DNA of 64,000 nt from Epiperipatus broadwayi (Eukaryota; Onychophora; Udeonychophora; Euonychophora; Peripatidae), in assembly GCA_028023455.1 (NCBI GenBank), contig JAQFVV010000056.1:6101717-6165716 (forward strand), given 5' to 3'. Made by a program: the position numbers and the translations under genes. Below are positions 10,921-21,940 of this stretch, piece by piece. The first letter of the stretch is position 1; every line of letters starts with the position of its first letter. Below the pieces are notes generated by a model, which was given only the letters and a program-made list of their open reading frames with translations, made no database searches and was not told where the DNA came from.

Positions 10921-11345
10921 ATGTGGTCCTTTCGTACTAACACAAAACTATCTGAAGATAGAAACCAATCTGATTTACACCGATTTGAACTCAGATCATG
11001 TAGAAATTTAATAGTCGAACAGACTAATTTACACAACAACTTCATTATATAATATTTCTAATCCAACATCGAGGTCATAATCTTCTTTGTAAATAAAAAC
11101 TTTAAAAAAAAATTATGCTGTTATCCCTATAGTAACTTATTCTATCATCATTACTAACAAATCTAAACTTATCAAACTATAATCAAAAGAAATTTCATTC
11201 TTTTGTTTCCCCAACAAAATAATTCTATAAAGCTTAATAGGGTCTTCTCATCCTCAATTACAGCTGTTATGATATTTTTTAATCTTGCCAACTGCTTAGG
11301 AAATCGAATGACATTCCAAAATTAGAGAGATGAGATTTTTTTAAA
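10921..11345 (-). rRNA. rrnL: Mitochondrial 16S rRNA, 3' part
   Basis: The minus strand carries classic large-subunit landmarks in order: GAGAAGACCCTAT (complement of 11238-11251), then TAGGGATAACAGCATAA (11116-11132), the GACCTCGATGTTGGATTAG stretch (about 11061-11079), TGATCTGAGTTCAAA near 10987-11002, and TAGTACGAAAGGACCAC at the 3' end near 10922. These form the peptidyl-transferase domain V. Upstream of about 11340 the expected domain IV core is not legible, so the insertion ends inside the gene. It directly adjoins tRNA-Pro, which is not the ancestral arthropod neighbour. Confidence 0.9.
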
Positions 11346-12688
11346 ATTGTTCTCGGTGAAGAATCAATTACTGTGAGGTAATTTATTAATTAATTTTTGA
11401 CTACTTGTTATAATATAATTATATAAAAAATAAACATTTTATTTGACAGTACTAAAATTATAAAGTGCACACTAAACAGTTACTTTTATTAAAAATACTT
11501 CTCAAATTTATTTATAAGTATAACAAATTATTTCTAAACTAATCGATCTTTATAAAAGTGTCAAATGCAGTAGAAATAAAAAATTGCAGATTAAAGGTTT
11601 CTGCTTCAAAGATTAACCTCTTATTTCTGGCATTTTTACATCTCATTACTTTTAAATAATTGATTTAATTATTATTTAGTATATGGCAGTAATATATATA
11701 TAATTTTAAAAAGTGTATTTTTTAATAATTTATATTTTTTAAATATTATCTTGATAGTGAGCATATTTAAGTAAAATAATTTATCTTTAGGGTTTTTCAT
11801 CAGTGTATCCTTATCTCAATATAACAATTCCCTCATCCATCAGCAGAAAAACTGTCACTACTCTATCACTATGAATGTTTTTCAAAAATAATCTTTGCTT
11901 GTCAAGTAAATTTATTGATTAAAATATAATAGAATTTAATAAATTATAAGATAATCTAATTTGAAAAAAAAACATTTAAATTTAGTATTTACTTTATTTT
12001 ATGATACTTTTTAAATATTGAAATTAATATAAAGACTAATAATTAAATGATAAAAATGATTTTATAATTTAACAACAAAATACACCTGGGTCTTTTTTTA
12101 AGCAGTGGTTCCACAGAAAACCCTGCAATAAAAAATGGCACAAAAATAGACTTAATTGAAAAATGTGGGATACATTCCAAAATTTTTATTATTTGCATAA
12201 AACCAAAGCAACAAGATAAAATTACTTTAAAATTCACATAAAAAAAAAGAAAATAAGCTATGACTAATAAAAAATTTCAAATATTTGAAAAAAATTGATA
12301 CAAGACAAACTTTTTTTACTTTTTAATTAACTATTTAATTTTATTCAAAACAATGTTTTTATGTGTAATTTATTTTACATTTTTTCATACATATTTTAAT
12401 CATTATCACTATTTGACAATATGCGGGTTCATTTGTGAACTGGTAAGAAATCAAATTCGTCACCAGAGGAAATACAATTAGCACCAACTTCAGTATTGTG
12501 CTGTGTTAATAGTTTTTTTTGTTAATGTAGTAGGTAATTATGTTTAGAGATGATGATTTTACTAATTGTTTATGAAGCTCACAATATCCAGACTGTTATG
12601 TCTAGCTGCTAGAGAATGCACTTCCACGGGTGTAACTATATATATAACACGCTTCCATGATTGTGTTAATAATGACTAACAGTTAAAT
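11346..12688. other. AT-rich stretch, no recognised gene
   Basis: Sequence right of the 16S homology. A stretch at 11572-11633 can form a stem AGAAATA/TATTTCT with a short hairpin inside and resembles a tRNA outline, but no anticodon arm pairs properly. Nothing else is supported. Confidence 0.5.
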
Positions 12689-12885
12689 TTTCTTTTATAC
12701 ACATATATACACGGAGGAACTTTACATAGAGAAACTTTTAGATAGAAAAAAGATACAATGAAAAATATTTAATAACTTTTAAAGGTACATTCTTTTTAAG
12801 TAGAAATTAAAAGTTCTTAAATATTTTTACTTGTAACTTTTTTCTGTCTAAAAGTTTCTCCATGTATATATGTGTATAAAAGAAA
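12689..12885. mobile_element. Fold-back (MITE-like) element
   Basis: Inverted repeat with arms of roughly 85-95 bases. The left arm starts TTTCTTTTATACACATATA (12689) and the right arm ends TATATGTGTATAAAAGAAA (12885). The core AGAAACTTTTAGA.AGAAAAAAG is mirrored on the right, and the centre is near 12790. Pairing is interrupted by small indels. No coding potential is seen, so it is a candidate non-autonomous DNA transposon. Confidence 0.75.
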
Positions 12886-12959
12886 GCATAAACATACATA
12901 TACATAACATAGACATACAACTATTTAGCTCTCATTGGAATTAAAGAGCTAATTCATAA

Positions 12960-13130
12960 TTCATGTCATTAACAAAAAATGATTTTCCAATTGATTAGAA
13001 AGTTGAAGACTTCCTTGAAACATTTTTCCTGTGAAACGAACAGGTTCCACTTCTGTTTCCTTAAATTTTTTTCTAATTCTTCTAAGGTATCTACATTTAT
13101 TGCCAAACCTTTTTCCAACAGGCATTTAAC
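12960..13130 (-). other. Short open stretch of unknown origin
   Basis: On the minus strand from about 13127 to 12960 there is a stop-free frame of ~55 codons without an ATG start, hydrophilic and Glu/Lys/Leu-rich (pattern L-E-E-L-E-K-N-L), ending in TAA. It abuts the TTAA-CCCTT repeat. It may be a fragment of a transposon ORF or chance; I do not recognise a family. Confidence 0.2.
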
Positions 13131-13283
13131 CCTTAAACCGCTAATTATATTATTGGTTGTATGAGATAAAAATCAAATCTTTTAATTGGCCAACTCACAA
13201 ACTGAAGACAAAGCCTATTGTTAAAACATATTCGCCTATAATATTAAATTCAACTAAGATACGTTTATAAAAAGTATATTACT
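13126..13283 (+). repeat. Dispersed repeat starting at TTAA-CCCTT, copy 1 (piggyBac-like end)
   Basis: About 157 bp nearly identical to 63843-63998. Homology begins exactly at TTAA followed by CCCTTAAACCG, while the sequence to the left differs. piggyBac-superfamily elements target TTAA and usually have ends beginning CCC, so this fits a 5' terminus. A matching opposite end (AAGGG-TTAA) was not found nearby, so the copy is truncated or the other end has decayed. The superfamily assignment is an inference. Confidence 0.6.
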
Positions 13284-13639
13284 AATTTTTCAGGTTATGT
13301 AAGAGACGAAAGTTCTTTCAAAAATAAATTTCTTTATTATTTATTAAAAAATATTTTTTTTTTTTAATAATAAAGAGAGAATTTCTAAAAAAAAAAGTGG
13401 TGGCAAACACGTTTTTTTCAATGTTACTTTATTGAAAAGTAAAGATTTCTTTTTGCTAAATCTTAAATATTTTTACTAAAATCTTCAATATTTTTAGAAA
13501 ATAATTTTGTTTTTTTAGTTTATTTTTTAAAAATTATTTTAATTTCTCAAATTATACTGTTTTAAATACTTAAATCATATTTGAAATGAAAATCTCAGCG
13601 TTTTTCTTTATTTTCTTTGATCAGGCGGTTTCTTTGTTC

Positions 13640-13905
13640 TTTCCAGCCAATCAGAATGTATTTTTTGGCTGAGAGCTCGCTGATAACCAATCACTGACAA
13701 TGTTCTTTCTTTGTTTAGGTTTAAATGCGGTTTATTTGATTTTTTACTTGTAAAATAATTCGGAAGAGGGCACCATCTTACAGAACTTTTAAAAACCTAA
13801 TCAATACCTGTCAAACGAATATTCTAGCATAAGAAATAGCAGAGTTAGAGTGACATCAGATGTCGACGAGATGCCTCGTAAGAGGTGGTTGAAGAATTAA
13901 AGTAA
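13640..13905 (+). promoter_or_regulatory. Promoter-like stretch with two CCAAT boxes and a splice-donor candidate
   Basis: A less AT-rich island holding two CCAAT motifs (AGCCAATCAGA near 13648 and AACCAATCACT near 13687). Downstream is an ATG at about 13871 opening a basic start (M-P-R-K-R-W-L-K-N, then stop) and a consensus 5' splice site AAAG-GTAAGT-like context at about 13898-13905. It lies ~500 bp downstream of the TTAA-CCCTT end, so it could be the promoter and first exon of that transposon. The downstream sequence is not recognisably coding. Confidence 0.3.
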
Positions 13906-15089
<1,184 letters not shown>

Positions 15090-15289
15090 TTGCTCAATTT
15101 ATTAGATTGTACAGAGAACAAGGTATATATTTTTGATGGGGGGAATTAAGTTTAGAAATATATTCAAAAAGCATAGAAGATTTTGCAATTTGTATGTTTT
15201 CATCCTGAAAACTAATATAATGAGGCATTACAAGTGAATATTCAATTTTGGATTTTTTTAAAATTATTTGATGAAATAATAAATGTAAT

Positions 15290-15506
15290 AATTTATTAGT
15301 GTATCTGTGTTTGGATAACAAAAATAATTTTGTTTGCATCTATAAAATTAGGCTGATTATGTTTGAAATAATTTTGGGGCTTTTATCCAAGTTTGAGGCA
15401 ATCTTATTTTATAGACATGTCTCAAAAGGTTTAATACTTTATTAGCACATCTGTGTTTGTTTAACAAAAATAGTGATTCTGATTGCATCTATAAAATTAG
15501 GCTATT
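15290..15506. repeat. Diverged tandem duplication
   Basis: A block with TTTATTAG.RCATCTGTGTTTG, then AACAAAAATA and TTGCATCTATAAAATTAGGCT occurs at 15290-15353 and again at 15433-15504, period about 145 bp. No coding potential. Confidence 0.75.
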
Positions 15507-17903
15507 ATAGAGCAGTGCAATGTAAATTCTAGGGCTGATTATCAGATGCCCAGAAATGTTATAATTGATCAGGACATCACAAAATTTACTGGCATAGTAT
15601 CATGTGACAATATAAACACTTAAACCAATAGAGGTTTCAAGTGATGGGTGTGTGGTGATAGCAATAATGGTTATGTATACCACTTGGAATTTTATGCAAG
15701 CAAAGAATCAATACCAGATTCTCACTTATGCCTTGATACTCATGCTGTGAAGTCAATAGTTTTGAGACATCGTAAATCACATTATATTCAAATCTACAGC
15801 TAGGTAACAAACTATATGCAGATAAATTATATCTCTGTGGAACAATAAATATAATAAGATAGAATCACTGACATGTACAAAAAATATAAAACGAAGAGAA
15901 GAGATTCATTTCATCATTTATAAAAACAGTTCCTTTCAATTTCTAGTTTGGATAAACAAGAAGCCAATTGCTATGATTACAAATGCATATCTTCTGGAAA
16001 TGATTTATTTTTTCTCTTCTATTTGGAAGAATCCTTTTCCCTATATATACTTTGAGATTTTATAACTTCTGGAGTACAAAAAAAAAGAATTCTTATGCTA
16101 CTACTTTTGCAAGTCTTAAAGATATGAACTACCTCAGGTGAGAAGTATTATATATATATTGGATCATAATTTTGTGAGGAATACAATGAAATTATCAATG
16201 AAAATGTAATTTTAAAACTTGGTTATGATAAATTGCAAATTATGAACAAAGAGTAGAATATTTTTTTAGAATATTGTAATTCTTTTTTTTTACCTTAGTT
16301 TTTTAATGATAAGCATTATTTTTTCTTAGCCATATTTTTTCCCCCTTAGATTTTCTAGTTTATAACAATAGCTCTAACATTATTAAAACTGAAGTCATTG
16401 TAAAAATTATGTCTCAAAGCAATTTTTTAAAAGTTCAATATGGTAATATGCTATAACAAACAGTTCAAAAAGTTATAATATCATAATTAAAGACAATTGA
16501 TCAATTCAACCAGAAAAACTCTGTTTAACAGCATCTAAGCAAATTAAGGTGATTATAGACTTTAACTTATGAATTATTAATATAGATAAAATGGAAAACC
16601 ATGCAATAGCTGAAAATCACATTATGATGGAGTGAAAAAAATCTAATTAGTACACTAGCTAACTAAACCTAAACTTATGTAGTTTCCTGCAGATGCTAAT
16701 TTTAAAACTGTCTCATTCCATCATGCAACAACCATTGAAGTACTATTACTTCTTGTTTTTCACATGATTTTTATCAGCCTATTCATGATAAACACATAAT
16801 CCAGTTATATCATTATACTATCCAGAGAACAACTCAAGGGAGACATCAAATGAAGCCTTCAACTTTAAAAATGGTCTTACAGATCAATTTTAAAAAGGAT
16901 TCAGAACTATATTTTTAATAAAACTGTAAAATCAGAATTCTGATGCTATGGTAAGATAGATTTTATTTAAAATAAAAAGTAATTTTAAAATAATAATATT
17001 GATGATATTTATAGCAAATAATATTGATATTAATATTCTCTAAATAATTTTAACATTTTATTTTTCTTTAAAATAAGTATTTACATTATCCCCACCCTAT
17101 AAAGTAATTTTTTTTATTACAAATGCTAAAGCAAATAGAATTTAGAATTAAATTTTTCATTCAATAATTAATAGTTAATATTTATTATAACTTTGTATAT
17201 ATCTGTTATCTATATTTTTCCAACCTTTATTTATATTATTATACTTAAATAATAATAACTATATGACTGTTTTATATTGGATATAAGCATATTGAAGCTC
17301 ATAAGTTAAACTAATTAAATGAATTTTCTCTGATATGAATACATACTTGCCTAAAATACACAAGTATGTTTTATATTTTATGTATTGGATTTATTTTTAA
17401 GAATCATATAATGTGCAGATATTGTAAATAAATTTTGTTTTATTATATTTATATTATTTTAAGTCTAGTTTCCCATTTCTCTCTCTCTCTCATTCCAAAA
17501 TCTAATTAAATATAACTATATACACACACCCTATGATGCATTGCCATGTGGGGCTAACATTTAAGAAGCTAGAGAGGGATGTGAAACTGACCTATAGATG
17601 TTTCTCACTTTAGAGATAGTGCTCTAATATGGCAAATATATTTTAAAAAATAAATTGCATCTATAGTGGCAAGAAATAGACCCTCTCTGTACTTAGAAAT
17701 GTTTGATAAGAATGATAGTCAGGAAATATGATTGGATAGTCATTCTGATCATCATTAGTTAGAATATGAAGTTTAAAAATAATAAGTTGTAACTCCTAAC
17801 ACCCATTAACTGCAGGATTTAAATCATCATACATTCTTATAAAGAATTGTATGCATCTAAAAAAAAAAAAGAAAGAGAGGAAGAACTGAAAACCATATGC
17901 CCA

Positions 17904-17908
<5 letters not shown>
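15507..17908. other. AT-rich intergenic-type stretch
   Basis: No gene or family-level repeat recognised. It includes a (CT)n tract near 17478 and an A-rich run near 17860. Confidence 0.5.
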
Positions 17909-17954
<46 letters not shown>

Positions 17955-17975
17955 AGCCCTTGTTGATGCCAATAT
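17909..17975. repeat. (AT)n tract joined to a dispersed-repeat tail
   Basis: About 42 bp of AT repeat followed by TCAAAGCCCTTGTTGATGCC, which matches the end of the dispersed repeat at 56648-56672 (TCAAAGCTTTTGTTGACGCC). The remainder of that repeat is absent here, so this looks like a tail-only copy whose edge has expanded into AT repeats. Confidence 0.65.
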
Positions 17976-20884
17976 TTGTCATATCCATGTTCACTATGTA
18001 GTGATACATATTTAGGATGGCATGATACAATTGTGTTAAAAGTTTTAGCTATTGTCAATTAAAAGTAAAATAGTTGTAAATAAATTTGCATTAACCCACT
18101 GCCCCTGTGGGGAAATCAATTTAAATTTAGCAAATTTTATACACTGAGATTCCGGGGGGGTTGAACGCATTGAAAAATTGAACAAAAGTTTAAAATCAAT
18201 TTTTAAAATCTGGAATTTTAATGTAACTGCTAACACTAATGGGTTCTCATGTAAGTGCTTGAGATGAATATGTATAAATAGGCCATATTTTGAGCTTGTA
18301 AAACGTACACCAATATTTGTAAGAGAGATTGCCACCAGAATCCATGCCACTTGAAATTTTGATGTCTGGCTAAGGAAGACAGAGTTTTGCTTCTTCTCCA
18401 TGGAAGAATGGCAAGATTTTACTGCCATCCGATGCACCTAACAACTGGAGCATTGCAAAGATGAAATTCCCCAGTAACAGACTACTGGCAGAAGAAGGAA
18501 ACACCATGAACTGTCCTAAGAAAGATTACCATCATGCATGAAATCCAAATGCCTACATTTCTAGCTGAAATAAATAATTAATTGGTAATATAAACCCAGA
18601 ACCATAGAGATCTGAATCAATTAATATTTTATATTCAATTTCTTAATTTAAAAGCTAGCTTGATGTAACTTAAAGAAACATTTGAATGTTCAAATTAATG
18701 TTAACTTTAAACTGTGACTAAATTAATTAACCCTTAAATTATGTAATTTTCCTACCTACATATATAATTCTGTTCTATTTAAATCAAATTAATGTCTTAC
18801 ATAATTATTATTATCTATCACAGCAATTGTGCCTATACTTTTTCTCTAGATTTATTTTAAAATGTGTTTTATATATTTATTATATGCCACTGCTTCAAAA
18901 CAGCGAGTCATTAAATTTAGTAAATTTTAGAGAGGATATAAATTATTTTCACATAATTATTTTTCTTAATGTTCCCAATTATGTGCACTGTTTTGAAATT
19001 CTATATTAGTAATAATAAAGAATCGCCCTGTGCTTATTATTAATTATTTGTTGTTATATAAATGCATAATGTGATTTGCTTTTAAATTTGATTTATGATT
19101 TTAATTAATGTTATAATAAGTAATAGACTAGCTTTAGGGACAGTTAGAAAGTAGATGTATTTGTTAAGCTCTTAATAAACCCTTTCAAATATACTTTTCC
19201 CTCTTTAACTGATTATTAAGATGTAGACTCAAACATATTAACAAGATTGATAATATAATAATTCCCTTAAGTAGCACATATATATAACATTACTTAAAAA
19301 TTGGCTCCTATTAGCAAAACCAATAAAAGCTATCATTAAAGCTCATTTAATTTTAAGAATATCATATCCTTGATTGTGTTGTGGATTAGTTTTGCTGCAT
19401 CTTTTGAAATGGGACCTCAGTTAGGCCACCCCATTCTACTATAAGAGGTACGTGCATCAAGATTGTTCCTGAAGTTTAATATCAGGACAGTGAGTAAACC
19501 ACCCCGCTCTCGAACTCTAAATCTTCGCATCACAAGCAGCAGGATGCTTGGTCCCAAGTTACTTATGTTGATCGCAAGAACCTTTGAAAATAATTCATCT
19601 GCAGACAGCTTTATTATTAATATTTTGCTAGTACTGTAGCAAAATTTTGGCAATCTAAAACAGCCAATTCTACCTCCTTATGAGTTAATATTCAGCATTA
19701 ATCTACTAAAATCATATCTTGATCTTAGGTTCAATCCACCTCAGCGAGCTTGTTTATGCACTCACTCCTTACATAGAAATATCTATAATATAATGTTATA
19801 ATGAATGGTCTAGCAAGGGCTAGTAAAATTACTTATAAAATAGCAAGCACAACCTTCAAGATAGGATTTGGAATTTTCATTATAGGCATAACTTAAGTGA
19901 CCACATGTTGATTTTAAATGTAAAGATGAGGATGATATGATAATTGTCTCATCCATTGTGACACCTGCATGTGTTTGCCACACTTCTGAATTATGTTCTT
20001 TGTCTTTGTTTATTTGTTTTACTAATTAATAAATATATATTTAAATTACTTTAGTTTCATATGTATTTCTCGTAGTCTAATTTCAATCCAATTCAATCTT
20101 AGTTATTATTATTATATGTGAATGACAGACACATTAATGTTAAATTATAAATAATACCCCCATCATCATGCCATCAGTCTATTATAATTCTGTAGTCAGT
20201 TTATGTTAAATAAACCCCTGGGTCTCATGTTTCTCCCTGCCCCAAACCAGCTGTGAAGAAATGGAGACTGAGTGTAATCTCAGATATGTCCTTTGTAAGG
20301 TGTTGAGTCACAGAGTACTGGCAAAGAAGTTGAAGTTTGGTCAGATCTGAGACTTCACCATCCCCACTGTGGTCAGCTTCAGTCTATTTGCCTGGATTCT
20401 GTTGTGCGAATGTACAAATCTGACCAATACAATATATATGTCAAAGTATAATAAATAAGTATTTTTTTTTATTAAATACTAACAACTGGATAAAAATATA
20501 TATTTTTAAAAGTTATAGTTAATAATTTTAGAAAATGAACATACTTTTTGTTATGTAATTTTTTTTTTACTAAGTACATCTTAATTTGCAATCATGGTGC
20601 TATTATCCCAGAAAAAATCATAAAGTAATGCAAGATTCTATATTTTAGTTTTCATTTTGTTTGTATATGACAGCAGTAATTAAAAAGATAAGAAATCTAC
20701 AAAGTTTAAGATCTAAGTCTAAAAATTTAACACGAATTGAGTAAATGTTTATATATATATATTTATTTCTATAGCTATTATTTCAATTTTAAATGTATAA
20801 TATTAAAAATATGTTTTTAGATTTTCGATTTTAATAAGACATAATAATTTTACAGCATGCTAGTAATGTAAATGTATTTCATAG
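17976..20884. other. AT-rich stretch with three less AT-rich islands
   Basis: Islands at about 18100-18500, 19400-19780 and 20210-20430 are noticeably richer in G+C than the surroundings. The 130-codon minus frame at 18045-18437 and the 78-codon minus frame at 19417-19653 show no recognisable domains, and I do not treat them as genes. The 19.4-19.8 kb island has a B-box-like GAGTTCGAGA on the minus strand near 19508, so a tRNA-derived repeat is possible. At 18727 a TTAA-CCCTTAAA string occurs without the rest of the TTAA-CCCTT repeat. Confidence 0.45.
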
Positions 20885-21814
20885 AACAAACAAATCCAAA
20901 AACACTTTGAACTATTTACAAGTAAGCTTCTCAAAGAAACATTTAAATAAATCTGTAAATAATATCCACTTTTTCTTATATCAATGTCAATCTGTTTTAT
21001 CAAATAAAAGATTATCTTTTATCTGACTTCATTTTGTTGTAATAATAAATCAAGCATTAATACTTCAAAAAGTTTGAAATCAGCAATTTTTGTTTTTATA
21101 TTAATTAAGCAAGCTTACAGTTTCAAATATTAATTTAGATAAAATAATAATTATTTTAATGAGCATAAAAATAATTTTACTAATAATTAATATTTCATCT
21201 AAATTAATATTTGAAATTGTAAGCTGGTTTGATTATTATAAAACAAAACTGCTACAAATAAACAGTTTCAGCCTTTTTGAAGTATCAATGCTTGACTTGT
21301 TATTATATAATAAACCAAACATCAGGTAAAAAATCATATTCTATCTAAGAAAATAGATTGATATTGTTATAACAAAGGATGGGTTATTTACAGGTTAGTT
21401 TAACTGATTCTTTAAGAAACTTGTTTATAAATGGTCTTAACAACATATGCGGACTTGTTCCATGAGAGATTTATATCCTTAATGTTATATATTTGATAAA
21501 TCGTAAAATTAATTATGTTCTTAATAAATTCAACAATATTTCTTCTAAATTAATATTTGACACTGCAAGTTGGCTTGTTTAATATAAAAACAAACTTCAG
21601 TACAAATAAAAAGTTTCAGCCATTACAAAATATCAATGCTTGATTTATTACTATATAACACACCAAAAGTCAGGCAAAAGATCATCTTTTATCTGGAAAA
21701 ATAGATCAATATTGATAAAACACAAGGAAGATTAAAAACAATTCTTTGAAAATCTGGCTTGTAAATTATCTTAATAACATATTCAGATTCACTTCTTCCA
21801 TGAAATAATTTTAC

Positions 21815-21815
<1 letters not shown>
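20885..21815. repeat. Large imperfect palindrome plus a third direct copy
   Basis: The ~255-bp arm at 20885-21140 is repeated inverted at 21197-21460, centre near 21168. The right-arm unit recurs in direct orientation at 21541-21815. Shared landmarks are TCTAAATTAATATTTGA, AGTTTCAGCC, TATCAATGCTTGA and AAAAGATCATCTTTTATCTG-type stretches. No ORF is seen. It ends at a (TA)n tract (21817-21852), just before the long non-coding repeat at 21941. Confidence 0.8.

Positions 21816-21816
<1 letters not shown>

Positions 21817-21852
<36 letters not shown>
21817..21852. repeat. (TA)n microsatellite
   Basis: A 36-bp TA tract at the boundary between the palindromic unit and the long non-coding repeat A. 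Confidence 0.95.
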
Positions 21853-21857
<5 letters not shown>

Positions 21858-21940
21858 TATATGATGTTAATTTTATTTATGATAATCTTTCAAAAAATTT
21901 AATTAAAGTAATCTATGAGTATTTGATATGTGAAAATTGT

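Larger units (their letters stand above)
8830..11345 (-). other. Mitochondrial DNA insertion (NUMT)
   Basis: On the minus strand the order is 16S rRNA 3' part, a tRNA-Pro-like anticodon arm, nad4L, nad4. Beyond nad4, on the plus strand, lie tRNA-Trp-like and tRNA-Met-like arms and a short C-rich frame. ND4L is open throughout and ND4 has only one 1-base frameshift. Base composition is strand-asymmetric: nad4 sense is G+T rich and the opposite strand A+C rich, as in mtDNA and unlike the flanks. The flanks (minisatellite and (TA)n left, AT-rich DNA right) are nuclear-like. A recent nuclear insertion is the simplest reading; an assembly join to true mtDNA is the alternative. Confidence 0.85.

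Noticed and set aside
11572-11633. tRNA-like outline with a 7-bp stem AGAAATA/TATTTCT
   Set aside because: No anticodon stem pairs around a plausible anticodon on either strand, and it lies outside the clear mitochondrial homology.
18045-18437. 130-codon minus-strand frame
   Set aside because: No motif, no splice or promoter context, and no second copy to test conservation. The G+C-richer patch makes a chance frame of this length plausible.
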